Below, one piece after another: positions 18,793 through 26,945 of a stretch of 58,062 nucleotides of DNA; within the stretch, counting starts at the first letter, position 1, and every line of letters starts with the position of its first letter. Under the pieces are notes generated by a model, which was given only the letters and a program-made list of their open reading frames with translations, was not told the DNA's origin and ran no database searches. The position numbers and the translations under genes are program-made. Source of the DNA: Oceanicola granulosus HTCC2516 (GTDB lineage: Bacteria > Pseudomonadota > Alphaproteobacteria > Rhodobacterales > Rhodobacteraceae); NCBI RefSeq assembly GCF_000153305.1, contig NZ_CH724107.1, positions 1,277,375 to 1,335,436 of the forward strand, in the 5' to 3' direction.

Positions 18793-18807
18793 GAACAAAA
18801 GAAGAAC
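18793..18807 (-). promoter_or_regulatory. Putative LexA (SOS) box upstream of radical SAM gene
   Basis: Two GAAC repeats (18793-18796 and 18804-18807) separated by exactly 7 bases form the direct-repeat operator known for alphaproteobacterial LexA. The box ends 16 bases before the first base of the radical SAM start codon, a position suited to repression. Confidence 0.7.
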
Positions 18808-18945
18808 GCACAAAAGAGGCTCATCATGCTGATGTCCACAATTCATTTGTATCCGAGTCGCAGGCGGGGCAGGTGATGTCGGAAATCGCCGCGCCACCGG
18901 CGTCCTGCCGTGCAACTGCGGCAGAAGGACCTTCGGAGAACTGCC

Positions 18946-19653
18946 ATGGCTGACGAAGACGACGAGATCATCCTCTCCGAACTCAGCGACGAAGACCTCG
19001 TCGCCCAGATGTTCGACGACCTCTACGACGGCCTCAAGGAGGAGATCGAGGAGGGCGTCAACATCCTCCTCGAGCGCGGCTGGCCGCCCTACAAGATCCT
19101 GACGGAAGCGCTCGTCGGCGGCATGAAGATCGTCGGCGACGATTTCCGCGACGGGATCCTGTTCGTGCCCGAGGTGCTGCTCGCCGCCGGCGCGATGAAG
19201 GGCGGCATGGGCATCCTCAAGCCGCTCCTCGCCGAGACCGGCGCGCCCCGGATGGGCAAGATGGTGATCGGCACCGTCAAGGGCGACATCCACGACATCG
19301 GCAAGAACCTCGTCAGCATGATGATGGAAGGCGCCGGCTTCGAGGTGGTCGACCTCGGGATCAACAACCCCGTCGAGAAGTACCTCGAGGCGCTCGCCGC
19401 CGAGGAGGCCGACATCCTCGGGATGTCGGCGCTGCTGACGACGACGATGCCCTACATGAAGGTGGTGATCGACGCGATGAAGGAGCAGGGCATCCGCGAC
19501 GACTACATCGTGCTCGTCGGCGGCGCGCCCCTCAACGAGGAGTTCGGCCGCGCCATCGGGGCCGACGCCTATTGCCGCGACGCCGCCGTCGCGGTCGAGA
19601 CGGCCAAGCAGTTCGTGGCGCGCAAGCACAACCAGATGGCCGGCAGCGCCTGA
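18946..19653 (+). CDS. Corrinoid (B12-binding) methyl carrier protein
   Basis: Predicted 235-residue corrinoid protein of the MtbC/MtgC type. The N-terminal helical cap domain (about 15-95) contains ERGWPPYKILTEALVGGM. The B12-binding domain carries DIHDIGK (Asp114, His116, Gly119), where His is the lower cobalt ligand, followed by MSALLTTT and VLVGGAPL. Such proteins shuttle methyl groups between a substrate-specific methyltransferase and a second methyltransferase. It is followed after 4 bases by the DUF1638 gene, and bmt is near. No MtbB/MttB-type partner is in the window. A small hairpin (CTGCCG/CGGCAG) lies at about 18905-18924 in the leader. Confidence 0.92.
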   Translation: MADEDDEIILSELSDEDLVAQMFDDLYDGLKEEIEEGVNILLERGWPPYKILTEALVGGMKIVGDDFRDGILFVPEVLLAAGAMKGGMGILKPLLAETGAPRMGKMVIGTVKGDIHDIGKNLVSMMMEGAGFEVVDLGINNPVEKYLEALAAEEADILGMSALLTTTMPYMKVVIDAMKEQGIRDDYIVLVGGAPLNEEFGRAIGADAYCRDAAVAVETAKQFVARKHNQMAGSA

Positions 19654-19657
19654 GCCG

Positions 19658-20290
19658 GTGGAAACCCCGAGCGACCGCGACCTGACCCGCACCGGCCTCG
19701 CCCCCGCCGGGGGCGGCCGCGTGCTGGTCCTCGCCTGCGGCGCGCTGGCGCGCGAGATCCTCGCGCTGATCCGGCTCAACGGCTGGACCCACGTCGACCT
19801 GCAGTGCCTGCCCGCGATCCTGCACAACCACCCCGAGCGCATTGCCCCCGCCGCCGAGCGCGCGCTCGACGCGGCGGCGGGCTACGAGCGCGTCTTCCTC
19901 GCCTACGCCGATTGCGGCACCGGCGGCGCGCTGGCCGAACTCTGCCGCCGGCGCGGCATCGAGATGATCGCGGGCCCGCACTGCTACGCCTTCTTCGACG
20001 GCCTCGCCGCCTTCGAGGCGGCGGGCGAGGTCACCGCCTTCTACCTCACCGACTTCCTCGCGCGGCAGTTCGACACCTTCGTCTGGCGGCCCCTCGGCCT
20101 CGACCGCCACCCGGAGCTGCGCGAGCTGTACTTCGGCAACTACGAGAAGGTCGTCTACCTCGCCCAGACCGACGACGCGGCCCTGACCGAGCAGGCCCGC
20201 GCCAGCGCCGCCCGCCTCGGCCTCGCCTTCGAGCGCCGCTTCACCGGCTACGGCGACCTCGCCGCCGCGCTCGAGCGCGCCGCCGCCTGA
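19658..20290 (+). CDS. DUF1638 domain protein
   Basis: Predicted 210-residue protein with a GTG start 4 bases after the corrinoid protein stop. It matches DUF1638, a family repeatedly found beside corrinoid methyltransferase systems; its function is not established. Cysteine and histidine sites that could bind metal are VLACGAL, YADCGTGG and AGPHCYAFF, and the end carries LYFGNYEKVVYLAQ. No signal peptide or membrane segment is visible. Tight spacing implies a shared mRNA with the corrinoid protein and a role in the same methyl-transfer pathway, which is inference. It converges on sufE across palindromic repeats. Confidence 0.83.
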   Translation: METPSDRDLTRTGLAPAGGGRVLVLACGALAREILALIRLNGWTHVDLQCLPAILHNHPERIAPAAERALDAAAGYERVFLAYADCGTGGALAELCRRRGIEMIAGPHCYAFFDGLAAFEAAGEVTAFYLTDFLARQFDTFVWRPLGLDRHPELRELYFGNYEKVVYLAQTDDAALTEQARASAARLGLAFERRFTGYGDLAAALERAAA

Positions 20291-20335
20291 CGTCCCGCCG
20301 CCCCCCCTTCATCTGGCCGCAAACATGCCGGGGGT

Positions 20336-20369
20336 CCGGGGGCAGCGCCCCCGGCGGGCTCAGCCCGCC
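20336..20369. repeat. Two adjacent palindromes between DUF1638 gene and sufE
   Basis: CCGGGGG-CAGCG-CCCCCGG (20336-20354) is followed by a second hairpin GGCGGGCT-CA-GCCCGCC that covers the sufE stop codon. The first is a G-run/C-run palindrome related to the one at 24897-24916. Together they can terminate transcription from both convergent genes. Confidence 0.65.
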
Positions 20370-20788
20370 GCCGCCCGGGCCGCGAGCGCGCGGACGCGCT
20401 CCACCATCGCGCGCAGCCCGTTGCTGCGCTGCGCCGACAGGTGGTCGTTGAGCCCGAGCCGCGCGAAGGCCGCGCGCGCGTCGACGGCGCCGACCTCGCG
20501 CACCGGCAGCCCGTCGTAGAGCGCGCCGAGCACCGCGATCAGCCCGTTGACGATCATCGCGTCGCTCTCGCCGGCGAAGTGGAACACCGCCTCCGGCCCC
20601 TCGCCGTCGATGCGCGGCACCAGCCAGACCTGGCTCGCGCAGCCCTCGACCTTCGTGGCCGGCACCCGCAGCGCCGGGTCGAGCGGCGGCATCGCCTTGC
20701 CGAGCTCGATCACGTGGCGGTAGCGCTCTTCCCAGTCGTCCAGGAACTCGAACGTCTCCGCGATGTCCTCGAATGCCGGCTGCGCCAT
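20360..20788 (-). CDS. sufE: SufE family sulfur acceptor protein
   Basis: Predicted 142-residue SufE, which accepts persulfide sulfur from the cysteine desulfurase SufS for Fe-S cluster assembly. The acceptor cysteine is in KVEGCASQVWL (Cys50), and the conserved FHFAGESDAMIVNGLIAVL follows. The N-terminus DIAETFEFLDDWEERYRHVIELG is typical. Length is normal. It stands apart from any suf operon in this window. The stop lies inside a palindrome shared with the convergent DUF1638 gene. Confidence 0.93.
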   Translation of the reverse strand: MAQPAFEDIAETFEFLDDWEERYRHVIELGKAMPPLDPALRVPATKVEGCASQVWLVPRIDGEGPEAVFHFAGESDAMIVNGLIAVLGALYDGLPVREVGAVDARAAFARLGLNDHLSAQRSNGLRAMVERVRALAARAAAG

Positions 20789-20908
20789 GGTCGCTCCCTT
20801 GCCTGAAGGTCACGCAGATAATCCCGCCGGCGCGCTCCGTCCAGTGCGTGCTTTCCCCGCCCGCGCGATTGGGCTACCCGTTGGGGGATCAAGACGAGGC
20901 CCCGCCAC

Positions 20909-21391
20909 ATGCGCCCCACCCTGCCGATCCTCTGCGCCGTCCTCGCCCTGTCGGGCTGCGCGCAGCTCGCCAATTCGCCGCTGAACCCGATGAACCTCAT
21001 CGACCGGCTCGCCGCCCCGCGCCCGATCGACCCGGCCAACCGCCCGCCCTTGGTCACCGCCGCGCAGCGCACGACGGTGGTCGAGGGGCGGCCGCTGGTC
21101 GCCGCGGTGCGCGAGGTGGCGCTCGAGCCCACGGGCAGCGGCGCGATCCTGCGCGCCACCGGCGAGGCGGCGGCGCTCGGGGCCTACAATGTCCAGCTGA
21201 CCCGCGAGGGCGTCGAGGGCTCCACCCTCGTCTACGCCTTCCGCGCCGAGCCCGCGCCGGGCTTCCAGCCCGAGGGCACCCCGGCGACGCGCCGGCTCAC
21301 CGCCGCCGTCGCGCTCGATGCCGCCGACCTGCGCGGCGTCACCGCGCTGCGCGTCGTGGCGCAGGGCAACTCCCGCGCCGTCACCCGCTGA
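20909..21391 (+). CDS. Predicted lipoprotein
   Basis: Predicted 160-residue protein with a lipobox LALSGC (Cys17) after a short hydrophobic N-terminus, so a lipid-anchored envelope protein is expected. The mature part has regular beta-like segments (GSGAILRATGEAAALG, STLVYAFRAEP) and no family I recognise. Asp and Asn do not occupy position +2 (it is Ala), consistent with outer-membrane sorting by the E. coli rule. It converges on rnd with 21 bases between stops. Confidence 0.7.
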   Translation: MRPTLPILCAVLALSGCAQLANSPLNPMNLIDRLAAPRPIDPANRPPLVTAAQRTTVVEGRPLVAAVREVALEPTGSGAILRATGEAAALGAYNVQLTREGVEGSTLVYAFRAEPAPGFQPEGTPATRRLTAAVALDAADLRGVTALRVVAQGNSRAVTR

Positions 21392-21412
21392 GGCCGACAG
21401 CGCCCGGCGGCG

Positions 21413-22570
21413 TCAGAGCCGCACGATCACCACGTCGCTGCCCTTGGCGGCAAGCGCGATGCGCCCCTCGCACAGGCTGAGCGCGTCGGTGCCGAACACC
21501 TCCTTGCGCCAGCCCCGCAGCGCCGCCACGTCGCGGCGGCCGGCGGCGATCTCGTCGAGGTCGGAGGCGGTGGCGATCAGCTTCTGCGCGACGTTCTCCT
21601 GCTCGGCCTTCGCCTTGAGCAGCACCCGCAGCAGGTCGGCGAGGGCCGGATTCACCACCATCTTCTCGCGGTTGCGGTCGGGCTTGGGGAGGTCGTCGGC
21701 GGGCGCGTTCAGCCCGCGCTGCACGGCGGCGAGGATGCCCTCGGCGATGTCGCCCTTGCGCGCCTCGCGCAGCAGCAGGCGCGAGCGGCCGAGATCCTGC
21801 GCCGAGGCCGGCTTGGTCGAGGCGATCTCGACCAGCGCGTCGTCCTTGAACACCCGGCTGCGCGGCACGTTGCGCTCCTGGGCGTAGCTTTCGCGGAAGC
21901 GCGCCAGCTCGCGCACGATGCCGAGGAAGCGCGCCGAGTTGGTGCGAGTCTTGACCCGCTGCCACGCCTCGTCGGGCTGCACCACGTAGGTGGCCGGGTC
22001 CTTCAGGATCGCCATCTCCTCGGCGAGCCACTTGATCCGGCCCGACTTGTCGAGCTCCGCCTTCAGCTCCTCGTAGATCACCCGCAGGTGGGTCACGTCG
22101 GCGAGGGCGTAGCGCTTCTGCGCCTCCGACAGCGGCCGGCGCGACCAGTCGGTGAAGCGCGAGGACTTGTCGAGATTCTCGCGGGCGATCTTGCGCACCA
22201 GCGTCTCGTAGCCGACCTGCTCGCCGAAGCCGCAGACCATCGCCGCCACCTGGGTGTCGAACAGCGGCTCGGGGATCACCTGGCCGCCGTGCCAGAAGAT
22301 CTCGAGGTCCTGGCGCGCCGCGTGGAAGACCTTGACCACCCCGTGATCCTGGAACAGCGCGTAGAGCGGCGCGAGGTCGAGCCCGCCCTCGAGCGGGTCG
22401 ACGAGCACCGCATCGGTCTTGCCGTCGCCCGGATAGGCGAGCTGGACCAGGCAGAGATGGGGATAGTAGGTGCGCTCGCGCAGGAACTCGGTATCGACGG
22501 TGACGTAGGGCGCTTTCGCGGCCTCGGCGCAGAAGGTGGCGAGGTCTTCGGTCGTCGTGATCGTGCGCAT
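21413..22570 (-). CDS. rnd: Ribonuclease D
   Basis: Predicted 385-residue 3'-5' exoribonuclease of tRNA processing. The DEDD exonuclease domain begins VTVDTEFLRERTY (Asp26, Glu28), continues with KVFHAARQDLEIF (the second Asp motif) and ends with the Tyr/Asp motif around KRYALADVTHL. A single HRDC-like helical domain follows (about 205-290). Length matches the family. It is on the same strand as purM-purN but 91 bases downstream of purN. Confidence 0.94.
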   Translation of the reverse strand: MRTITTTEDLATFCAEAAKAPYVTVDTEFLRERTYYPHLCLVQLAYPGDGKTDAVLVDPLEGGLDLAPLYALFQDHGVVKVFHAARQDLEIFWHGGQVIPEPLFDTQVAAMVCGFGEQVGYETLVRKIARENLDKSSRFTDWSRRPLSEAQKRYALADVTHLRVIYEELKAELDKSGRIKWLAEEMAILKDPATYVVQPDEAWQRVKTRTNSARFLGIVRELARFRESYAQERNVPRSRVFKDDALVEIASTKPASAQDLGRSRLLLREARKGDIAEGILAAVQRGLNAPADDLPKPDRNREKMVVNPALADLLRVLLKAKAEQENVAQKLIATASDLDEIAAGRRDVAALRGWRKEVFGTDALSLCEGRIALAAKGSDVVIVRL

Positions 22571-22661
22571 GTGGGTCCCGTGGTGGTGCGGCGCGGTGGC
22601 GACGGTCTTAGGGGAGCGGCACGGGAATGGAAAGGGCAGCCGCCCGCCGGCGGGCGCGCCG

Positions 22662-23258
22662 TCAGCCCTCGAGCAGCACCGGCTCGCGCTCGCCGGCCAC
22701 GAACCGGCGCAGCGCCGCCGGGTAGAGCTGGTGCTCGAGCCCGTGCACCCGCGCGGCGAGGAGGTCGGGCGTGTCGCCGGGCAGCACGGCGCAGCGCGCC
22801 TGCCCCACCATCGGCCCTGCGTCGAGCTCGGGCGTCACCTCGTGGACCGTGCAGCCATGCACCACGTCGCCCGCGGCGAGGGCGCGGGCGTGGGTGTCGA
22901 GGCCGGGGTACTTCGGCAGCAGCGAAGGGTGGATGTTGAGCATCCGCCCGGCGCGCGCGGTGACGAAATCGGCCCCGAGGATGCGCATGAAGCCGGCGAG
23001 GCAGACGATCTCCGCCCCCGCCCGCGTCAGCTCGGCGTCGATGGCGGCGTCGAAGCCGGCGCGGTCGCCGCGGAAGTCGCGGTGATCCACCACCGCCGTC
23101 GCCACCCCGCGCGCCGCCGCCTTGGCGAGGCCGGCCGCGTCGGGGCGGTTGGACAGCACGAGCACCGGCCGCGCGAAGCCGTCGGCGGCCATCGCGTCGA
23201 GCAGCGCGAGCATGTTGCTCCCGGTGCCCGAGATCAGCACCGCGACGGCGGCGCTCAC
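22662..23258 (-). CDS. purN: Phosphoribosylglycinamide formyltransferase PurN
   Basis: Predicted 198-residue GAR transformylase, using 10-formyl-tetrahydrofolate in purine synthesis. The catalytic triad residues are visible as [10 protein letters not shown] (Asn108, His110) and PELDAGP (Asp146). The N-terminal phosphate-binding LISGTGSNM is present. The start is a GTG at 23258 whose last two bases belong to the purM stop (GTGA overlap), so purM and purN are translationally coupled. Confidence 0.95.
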   Translation of the reverse strand: MSAAVAVLISGTGSNMLALLDAMAADGFARPVLVLSNRPDAAGLAKAAARGVATAVVDHRDFRGDRAGFDAAIDAELTRAGAEIVCLAGFMRILGADFVTARAGRMLNIHPSLLPKYPGLDTHARALAAGDVVHGCTVHEVTPELDAGPMVGQARCAVLPGDTPDLLAARVHGLEHQLYPAALRRFVAGEREPVLLEG

Positions 23259-24298
23259 AGCAGCGCGCCCTCGTAGGCGACCCCCTGCCCCGCCGTGACG
23301 GTGCCGATCCGGTGGACCCGCTCGCCCTCGTCCTCGAGCAGCGCGGCCAGCGCGTCGGCCCGCTCGGCGGCGACGGCGACGACCATGCCGATCCCGGCGT
23401 TGAAGGTCTTGAGCAGCTCCGCCTCGTCGAGCCCGCCGCGCTCGGCGAGCCAGCGGAACACCGGCGGCAGGCGCCAGCTGCCCAGATCGACCGTCGCGCC
23501 GAGCCCCTCGGGCAGGATGCGCGGCAGGTTCTCGGTCAGCCCGCCGCCGGTGATGTGGGCGAGCCCGTGCACGCCGCCGGCGCGGATTGCCGCGAGCGCG
23601 GGGCGCACGTAGAGCCGCGTCGGCGCGAGCAGCGCCTGCCCGAGCGCGGCGTCGGCGAAGGGCGCGGCGTCGTCCCAGCCGAGCCCCTCGCGCTCCACCA
23701 CCCGGCGGACCAGCGAGTAGCCGTTGGAGTGCACGCCGTCGGAGGCGAGGCCGAGCAGCACGTCGCCCTCCGCCACCCCGGCCGGCAGCGCCGCGCCGCG
23801 CTCCATCGCGCCGACGGCGAAGCCCGCGAGATCGAAGTCGCCGGCGGGATACATCCCCGGCATCTCCGCCGTCTCGCCGCCGATCAGCGCGCAGCCCGAC
23901 GCCTTGCAGCCCGCGGCGATGCCCTCCACCACCGTCGCGGCGGCGTCGACCGAGAGCTTGCCGGTGGCGAAATAGTCGAGGAAGAACAGCGGCTCGGCCC
24001 CCTGGCAGACCAGGTCGTTGACGCACATCGCCACGAGGTCGATGCCGACGCCGCCGGTGATGCCGGTGTCGATGGCGATCCTGAGCTTGGTGCCGACGCC
24101 GTCGGTCGCGGCGACCAGGACCGGGTCGTCGTAGCCGGCGGCCCTGAGATCGAACAGCGCGCCGAAGCCGCCGAGCCCGGACATCGTCCCGGGCCGCGCC
24201 GTCGCGGCGGCGGCCGGCTTGATGCGCTCGACCAACGCGTTGCCGGCGTCGATGTCGACGCCCGCCTCGGCATAGCTCAGCCCGCTCTTGTCCGCCAT
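23255..24298 (-). CDS. purM: Phosphoribosylformylglycinamidine cyclo-ligase PurM
   Basis: Predicted 347-residue AIR synthetase, cyclising FGAM with ATP. Signatures are [14 protein letters not shown] at the N-terminus, [14 protein letters not shown], the [19 protein letters not shown] region, [11 protein letters not shown] and the closing [14 protein letters not shown] start at the ATG at 24298 (MADKSGLSY); an in-frame GTG three codons upstream would lack proper spacing from the GGAG. It is the first gene of purM-purN. Confidence 0.96.
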   Translation of the reverse strand: MADKSGLSYAEAGVDIDAGNALVERIKPAAAATARPGTMSGLGGFGALFDLRAAGYDDPVLVAATDGVGTKLRIAIDTGITGGVGIDLVAMCVNDLVCQGAEPLFFLDYFATGKLSVDAAATVVEGIAAGCKASGCALIGGETAEMPGMYPAGDFDLAGFAVGAMERGAALPAGVAEGDVLLGLASDGVHSNGYSLVRRVVEREGLGWDDAAPFADAALGQALLAPTRLYVRPALAAIRAGGVHGLAHITGGGLTENLPRILPEGLGATVDLGSWRLPPVFRWLAERGGLDEAELLKTFNAGIGMVVAVAAERADALAALLEDEGERVHRIGTVTAGQGVAYEGALL

Positions 24299-24457
24299 CG
24301 CGCCCACTCCGCTCGTCGAGATTGACGGCGCGATACCCCATCACCCCAAGAGGCGCAACGCGCAGGACACAGCGCCGGGAAATGCGCGCGCGGGGGAGAA
24401 GAATCGGAACCGCTCCGGCCGGCGCCCGGTTATCCACATGACGAAAGGGACCCGCCG

Positions 24458-24730
24458 ATGCTCTACCTCCTGCCGCTGATGATCCTCCCCGCGCTCCCGG
24501 TCGCCCCCGCCGCGACCGACCTGCCGCCCGCGGCTCCCGCCGCCGAAGCCGCGCTCGGCGGCCCCTACCCGGACGCGCCCTGGTCCGACACCGCCCTGCC
24601 GCCGCTCGGCCCCGACGAGCTGCGCGCGATGGTGGAGATGGACGGCGACCCGGACACCCTCACCGCCGAGGAGGCCGCGATGCTCGCCCTCCTCGGCCAG
24701 GTCCTCGCCAGCCCCGTCGCCGCCGACTGA
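24458..24730 (+). CDS. Small secreted or membrane-anchored protein
   Basis: Predicted 90-residue protein with a hydrophobic N-terminus (MLYLLPLMILPALPVAPAA) that may be a signal peptide, then an Ala/Pro-rich acidic mature part without cysteines. No family recognised. A GAAAGGGA ribosome binding site lies upstream of the ATG, and codon use resembles the neighbours, which supports a real gene. It is divergent from purM and ends about 50 bases before the tRNA. Confidence 0.5.
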   Translation: MLYLLPLMILPALPVAPAATDLPPAAPAAEAALGGPYPDAPWSDTALPPLGPDELRAMVEMDGDPDTLTAEEAAMLALLGQVLASPVAAD

Positions 24731-24781
24731 GCCCGCGCCGGCTTGACCGCCGGCCCTCCTCTGCTAACGAAGGAGCCGGCT

Positions 24782-24857
24782 GGGCCTGTAGCTCAACGGT
24801 TAGAGCAGAGCGCTCATAACGCTTAGGTTGGGGGTTCGAATCCCTCCGGGCCTACCA
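24782..24857 (+). tRNA. tRNA with CAT anticodon (Met elongator or Ile-CAT)
   Basis: A full cloverleaf can be folded by eye. The 7-bp acceptor (24782-24788 with 24847-24853) includes two G.U pairs. The D stem is GCTC/GAGC, the anticodon stem-loop has loop CTCATAA (anticodon CAT, 24815-24817), and the T arm has loop TTCGAAT. Discriminator A (24854) and an encoded CCA follow. CAT is used by initiator Met, elongator Met and lysidine-modified Ile2 tRNAs. The initiator is unlikely because the acceptor end is G-U paired, unlike the C1xA72 mismatch. I cannot decide between the other two. Confidence 0.93.
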
Positions 24858-24896
24858 GCCTGACCGGCTTCGCCGCGCCTGCGGCGCGTCGACCCG

Positions 24897-24916
24897 CCGG
24901 GGGGCCAGCCCCCCGG
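24897..24916. repeat. G-run/C-run palindrome downstream of tRNA
   Basis: CCGGGGGG-CCAG-CCCCCCGG, a perfect 8-bp stem, follows a smaller GCCGC/GCGGC hairpin just after the tRNA. It is related to the palindrome at 20336-20354 and is followed by a C-run and GGGATATTT. It probably terminates the tRNA transcript and belongs to a dispersed repeat family. Confidence 0.6.
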
Positions 24917-25030
24917 ACCCCCCGGGATATTTCCAGGACAGAGACGGGGGCGGGCGCGCACGTTCATGCCGATTGCGTCCGTGCGGGCGCGCGCGTATGA
25001 GGGCCGCCGACGATTTGAGGGACGTGGGCG

Positions 25031-26269
25031 ATGCCGATCCTGGTGATGAAATTCGGCGGCACGAGCGTGGCGACGCTCGACCGCATCCGCCGCGCCGCCA
25101 AGCGCGTGGGGCGCGAGGTGGCGAACGGCTACGACGTGATCGTCATCGTCTCCGCCATGTCGGGCAAGACCAACGAGCTGGTCGGGTGGGTCAGCGAGAC
25201 CTCGCCGCTCTACGACGCGCGCGAGTACGACGCCGTGGTGTCGTCGGGCGAGAACGTGACCGCGGGGCTGATGGCGCTGACGCTGCAGGAGATGGACGTG
25301 CCCGCGCGCTCCTGGCAGGGTTGGCAGGTGCCGCTCAGGACGTCCTCGGCGCACGGCTCGGCGCGGATCGAGGAGATCCCCCCCGCCAACATCCTGCGCA
25401 AGTTCGACGAGGGGATGAAGGTCGCCGTGGTCGCGGGCTTCCAGGGCATCAGCCCCGAGGGCCGCATCACCACGCTGGGCCGGGGCGGCTCGGACACCAC
25501 CGCCGTCGCCTTCGCCGCCGCCTTCGGGGCCGAGCGCTGCGACATCTACACCGACGTCGACGGGGTCTATACCACCGACCCGCGGATCTGCGACAAGGCG
25601 CGCAAGCTCGACCGGATCGCCTTCGAGGAAATGCTGGAGCTCGCCTCGCTGGGCGCCAAGGTGCTGCAGACCCGCTCCGTGGAGCTGGCGATGCGCTACG
25701 GGGTGCGGCTGCGGGTGCTGTCGAGCTTCGAGGACAATGACGCCGATGCGGGCACGCTGGTCTGTGCCGAGGAGGATATCGTGGAAAGCAACGTGGTCGC
25801 CGGGGTCGCCTACAGCCGCGACGAGGCCAAGATGACGCTCATTTCGGTCGCCGACCGCCCCGGCATCGCCGCGGCGATCTTCGGCCCCCTCGCGGAGGCC
25901 GGGGTGAACGTCGACATGATCGTGCAGAACATCTCCGAGGATGGCCGCACCGACATGACCTTCTCCTGCCCGGTCGACCAGGTGAAGCGCGCCGAGGCGG
26001 CGATGGAGGCCGCCAAGGAGAGCGGCGCGATCAACTACCACGACCTCGTCGCCGACACCGGCGTCTGCAAGGTCTCGGTGGTCGGGATCGGGATGCGCTC
26101 CCACGCCGGCGTCGCGGCGCAGATGTTCCAGGCGCTCAAGGACGAGAACATCAACATCAAGGTCATCACCACCTCCGAGATCAAGATCTCGGTGCTGATC
26201 GACCGCAAGTACATGGAACTTGCCGTGCAGGCGCTCCACGACACGTTCGGGCTCGAGAAGGCCGCCTGA
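25031..26269 (+). CDS. lysC: Aspartate kinase
   Basis: Predicted 412-residue aspartokinase, the first enzyme of Lys, Thr and Met synthesis. The kinase domain begins VMKFGGTSVATLDRIRR (KFGGTS at 7-12) and includes TTLGRGGSDTTAVAFAAAF. Two C-terminal ACT domains (about 265-410) contain ISVADRPGIAAAIFGPLAEAG and VVGIGMRSHAGVAAQMF, so allosteric control by Lys and/or Thr is expected. A GAGGGA motif precedes the ATG. It lies 5' of ptsP with a small secreted protein gene between them, close to an order common in Alphaproteobacteria. Confidence 0.97.
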   Translation: MPILVMKFGGTSVATLDRIRRAAKRVGREVANGYDVIVIVSAMSGKTNELVGWVSETSPLYDAREYDAVVSSGENVTAGLMALTLQEMDVPARSWQGWQVPLRTSSAHGSARIEEIPPANILRKFDEGMKVAVVAGFQGISPEGRITTLGRGGSDTTAVAFAAAFGAERCDIYTDVDGVYTTDPRICDKARKLDRIAFEEMLELASLGAKVLQTRSVELAMRYGVRLRVLSSFEDNDADAGTLVCAEEDIVESNVVAGVAYSRDEAKMTLISVADRPGIAAAIFGPLAEAGVNVDMIVQNISEDGRTDMTFSCPVDQVKRAEAAMEAAKESGAINYHDLVADTGVCKVSVVGIGMRSHAGVAAQMFQALKDENINIKVITTSEIKISVLIDRKYMELAVQALHDTFGLEKAA

Positions 26270-26281
26270 CCCGACGGCACG

Positions 26282-26314
26282 GAGCCCGGCGGCGGAAACC
26301 GCCGGCGGGGGCTC
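26282..26314 (+). terminator. Hairpin downstream of lysC
   Basis: GAGCCC-GGCGGCGG and CCGCCGGC-GGGGGCTC pair around an AAA loop, with one mismatch and a 2-base bulge, followed by GGGGTTTC. It starts 13 bases after the lysC stop and is a likely intrinsic terminator. Confidence 0.6.
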
Positions 26315-26376
26315 GGGGTTTCACCGGTGAACGGGGGCGCGCCGGCGCGTGCCCGACCAGCCCGAGAGGACCGATC

Positions 26377-26832
26377 ATGCGCTCCATCCTGACCCTCCCC
26401 CTCGCCGCCCTGCTCGCGCTCGGCCTGCCCGGCACGGCGCCCGCGCAGGAGATCGACGTCGAGACCGAGACCAACGACGGCGTCTTCACCGGCGCGCAGA
26501 GCGCGTTCACCAGCTTTGGCGGCGTCGTGTCGTGGCTGCGCTCGCCCGATCTCGTGGCCGGCGACGTGGTCTTCGAGGACGTGGACGCCGACAGCGAGTT
26601 CACCATCCTGCGCCTGTCGGAGCTGCGCGATTTGCCGCCCGAGGCGGCGACCGAGCTCGACGAGGCGCTCGCGGAAGCCGAGCTGGACCTCGCCGAGTAC
26701 CGCGATTGGATCGCCGAGCAGGATCTGCTCGTCGCCGCGCTGGAGGCCGAGGGCTTCACCCCCGACCAGGTGCTCGCCTGGGAGACGCATTTCGCCGGCG
26801 ACGTGACCTTCGTGGTCGACGATCGCTCGTAA
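26377..26832 (+). CDS. Secreted hypothetical protein
   Basis: Predicted 151-residue protein with a clear Sec signal peptide (basic start, hydrophobic core, GTAPAQ near residues 19-24 as probable cleavage region). The mature part is strongly acidic, with EIDVETETNDG at its start and helices rich in Glu (DEALAEAELDLAEYRDWIAEQD). No cysteines and no family I recognise. GAGAGGA lies upstream of the ATG. It lies between the lysC terminator and ptsP. Confidence 0.65.
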   Translation: MRSILTLPLAALLALGLPGTAPAQEIDVETETNDGVFTGAQSAFTSFGGVVSWLRSPDLVAGDVVFEDVDADSEFTILRLSELRDLPPEAATELDEALAEAELDLAEYRDWIAEQDLLVAALEAEGFTPDQVLAWETHFAGDVTFVVDDRS

Positions 26833-26945
26833 GAAGGGTCCGGTCCGCCCCTTCCGCACCAGCTCGCGCGGGACGCGAATCTCGTCTCCCCATCCGGCGC
26901 GCCATCTCCTATACAGGCCAGCGGGTCAGGCGGAGGGACGTGCCG

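Noticed and set aside
18820-18945. Cobalamin or SAH riboswitch before the corrinoid protein gene
   Set aside because: Only a small 6-bp hairpin and a GCCACCG stretch are seen; the region is too short and lacks the conserved B12 box and core of known riboswitches.
26320-26340. SOS-like GTTTCACCGGTGAAC element upstream of the secreted protein gene
   Set aside because: It does not fit the GAAC-N7-GAAC spacing required for alphaproteobacterial LexA and is better seen as a chance palindrome after the lysC terminator.
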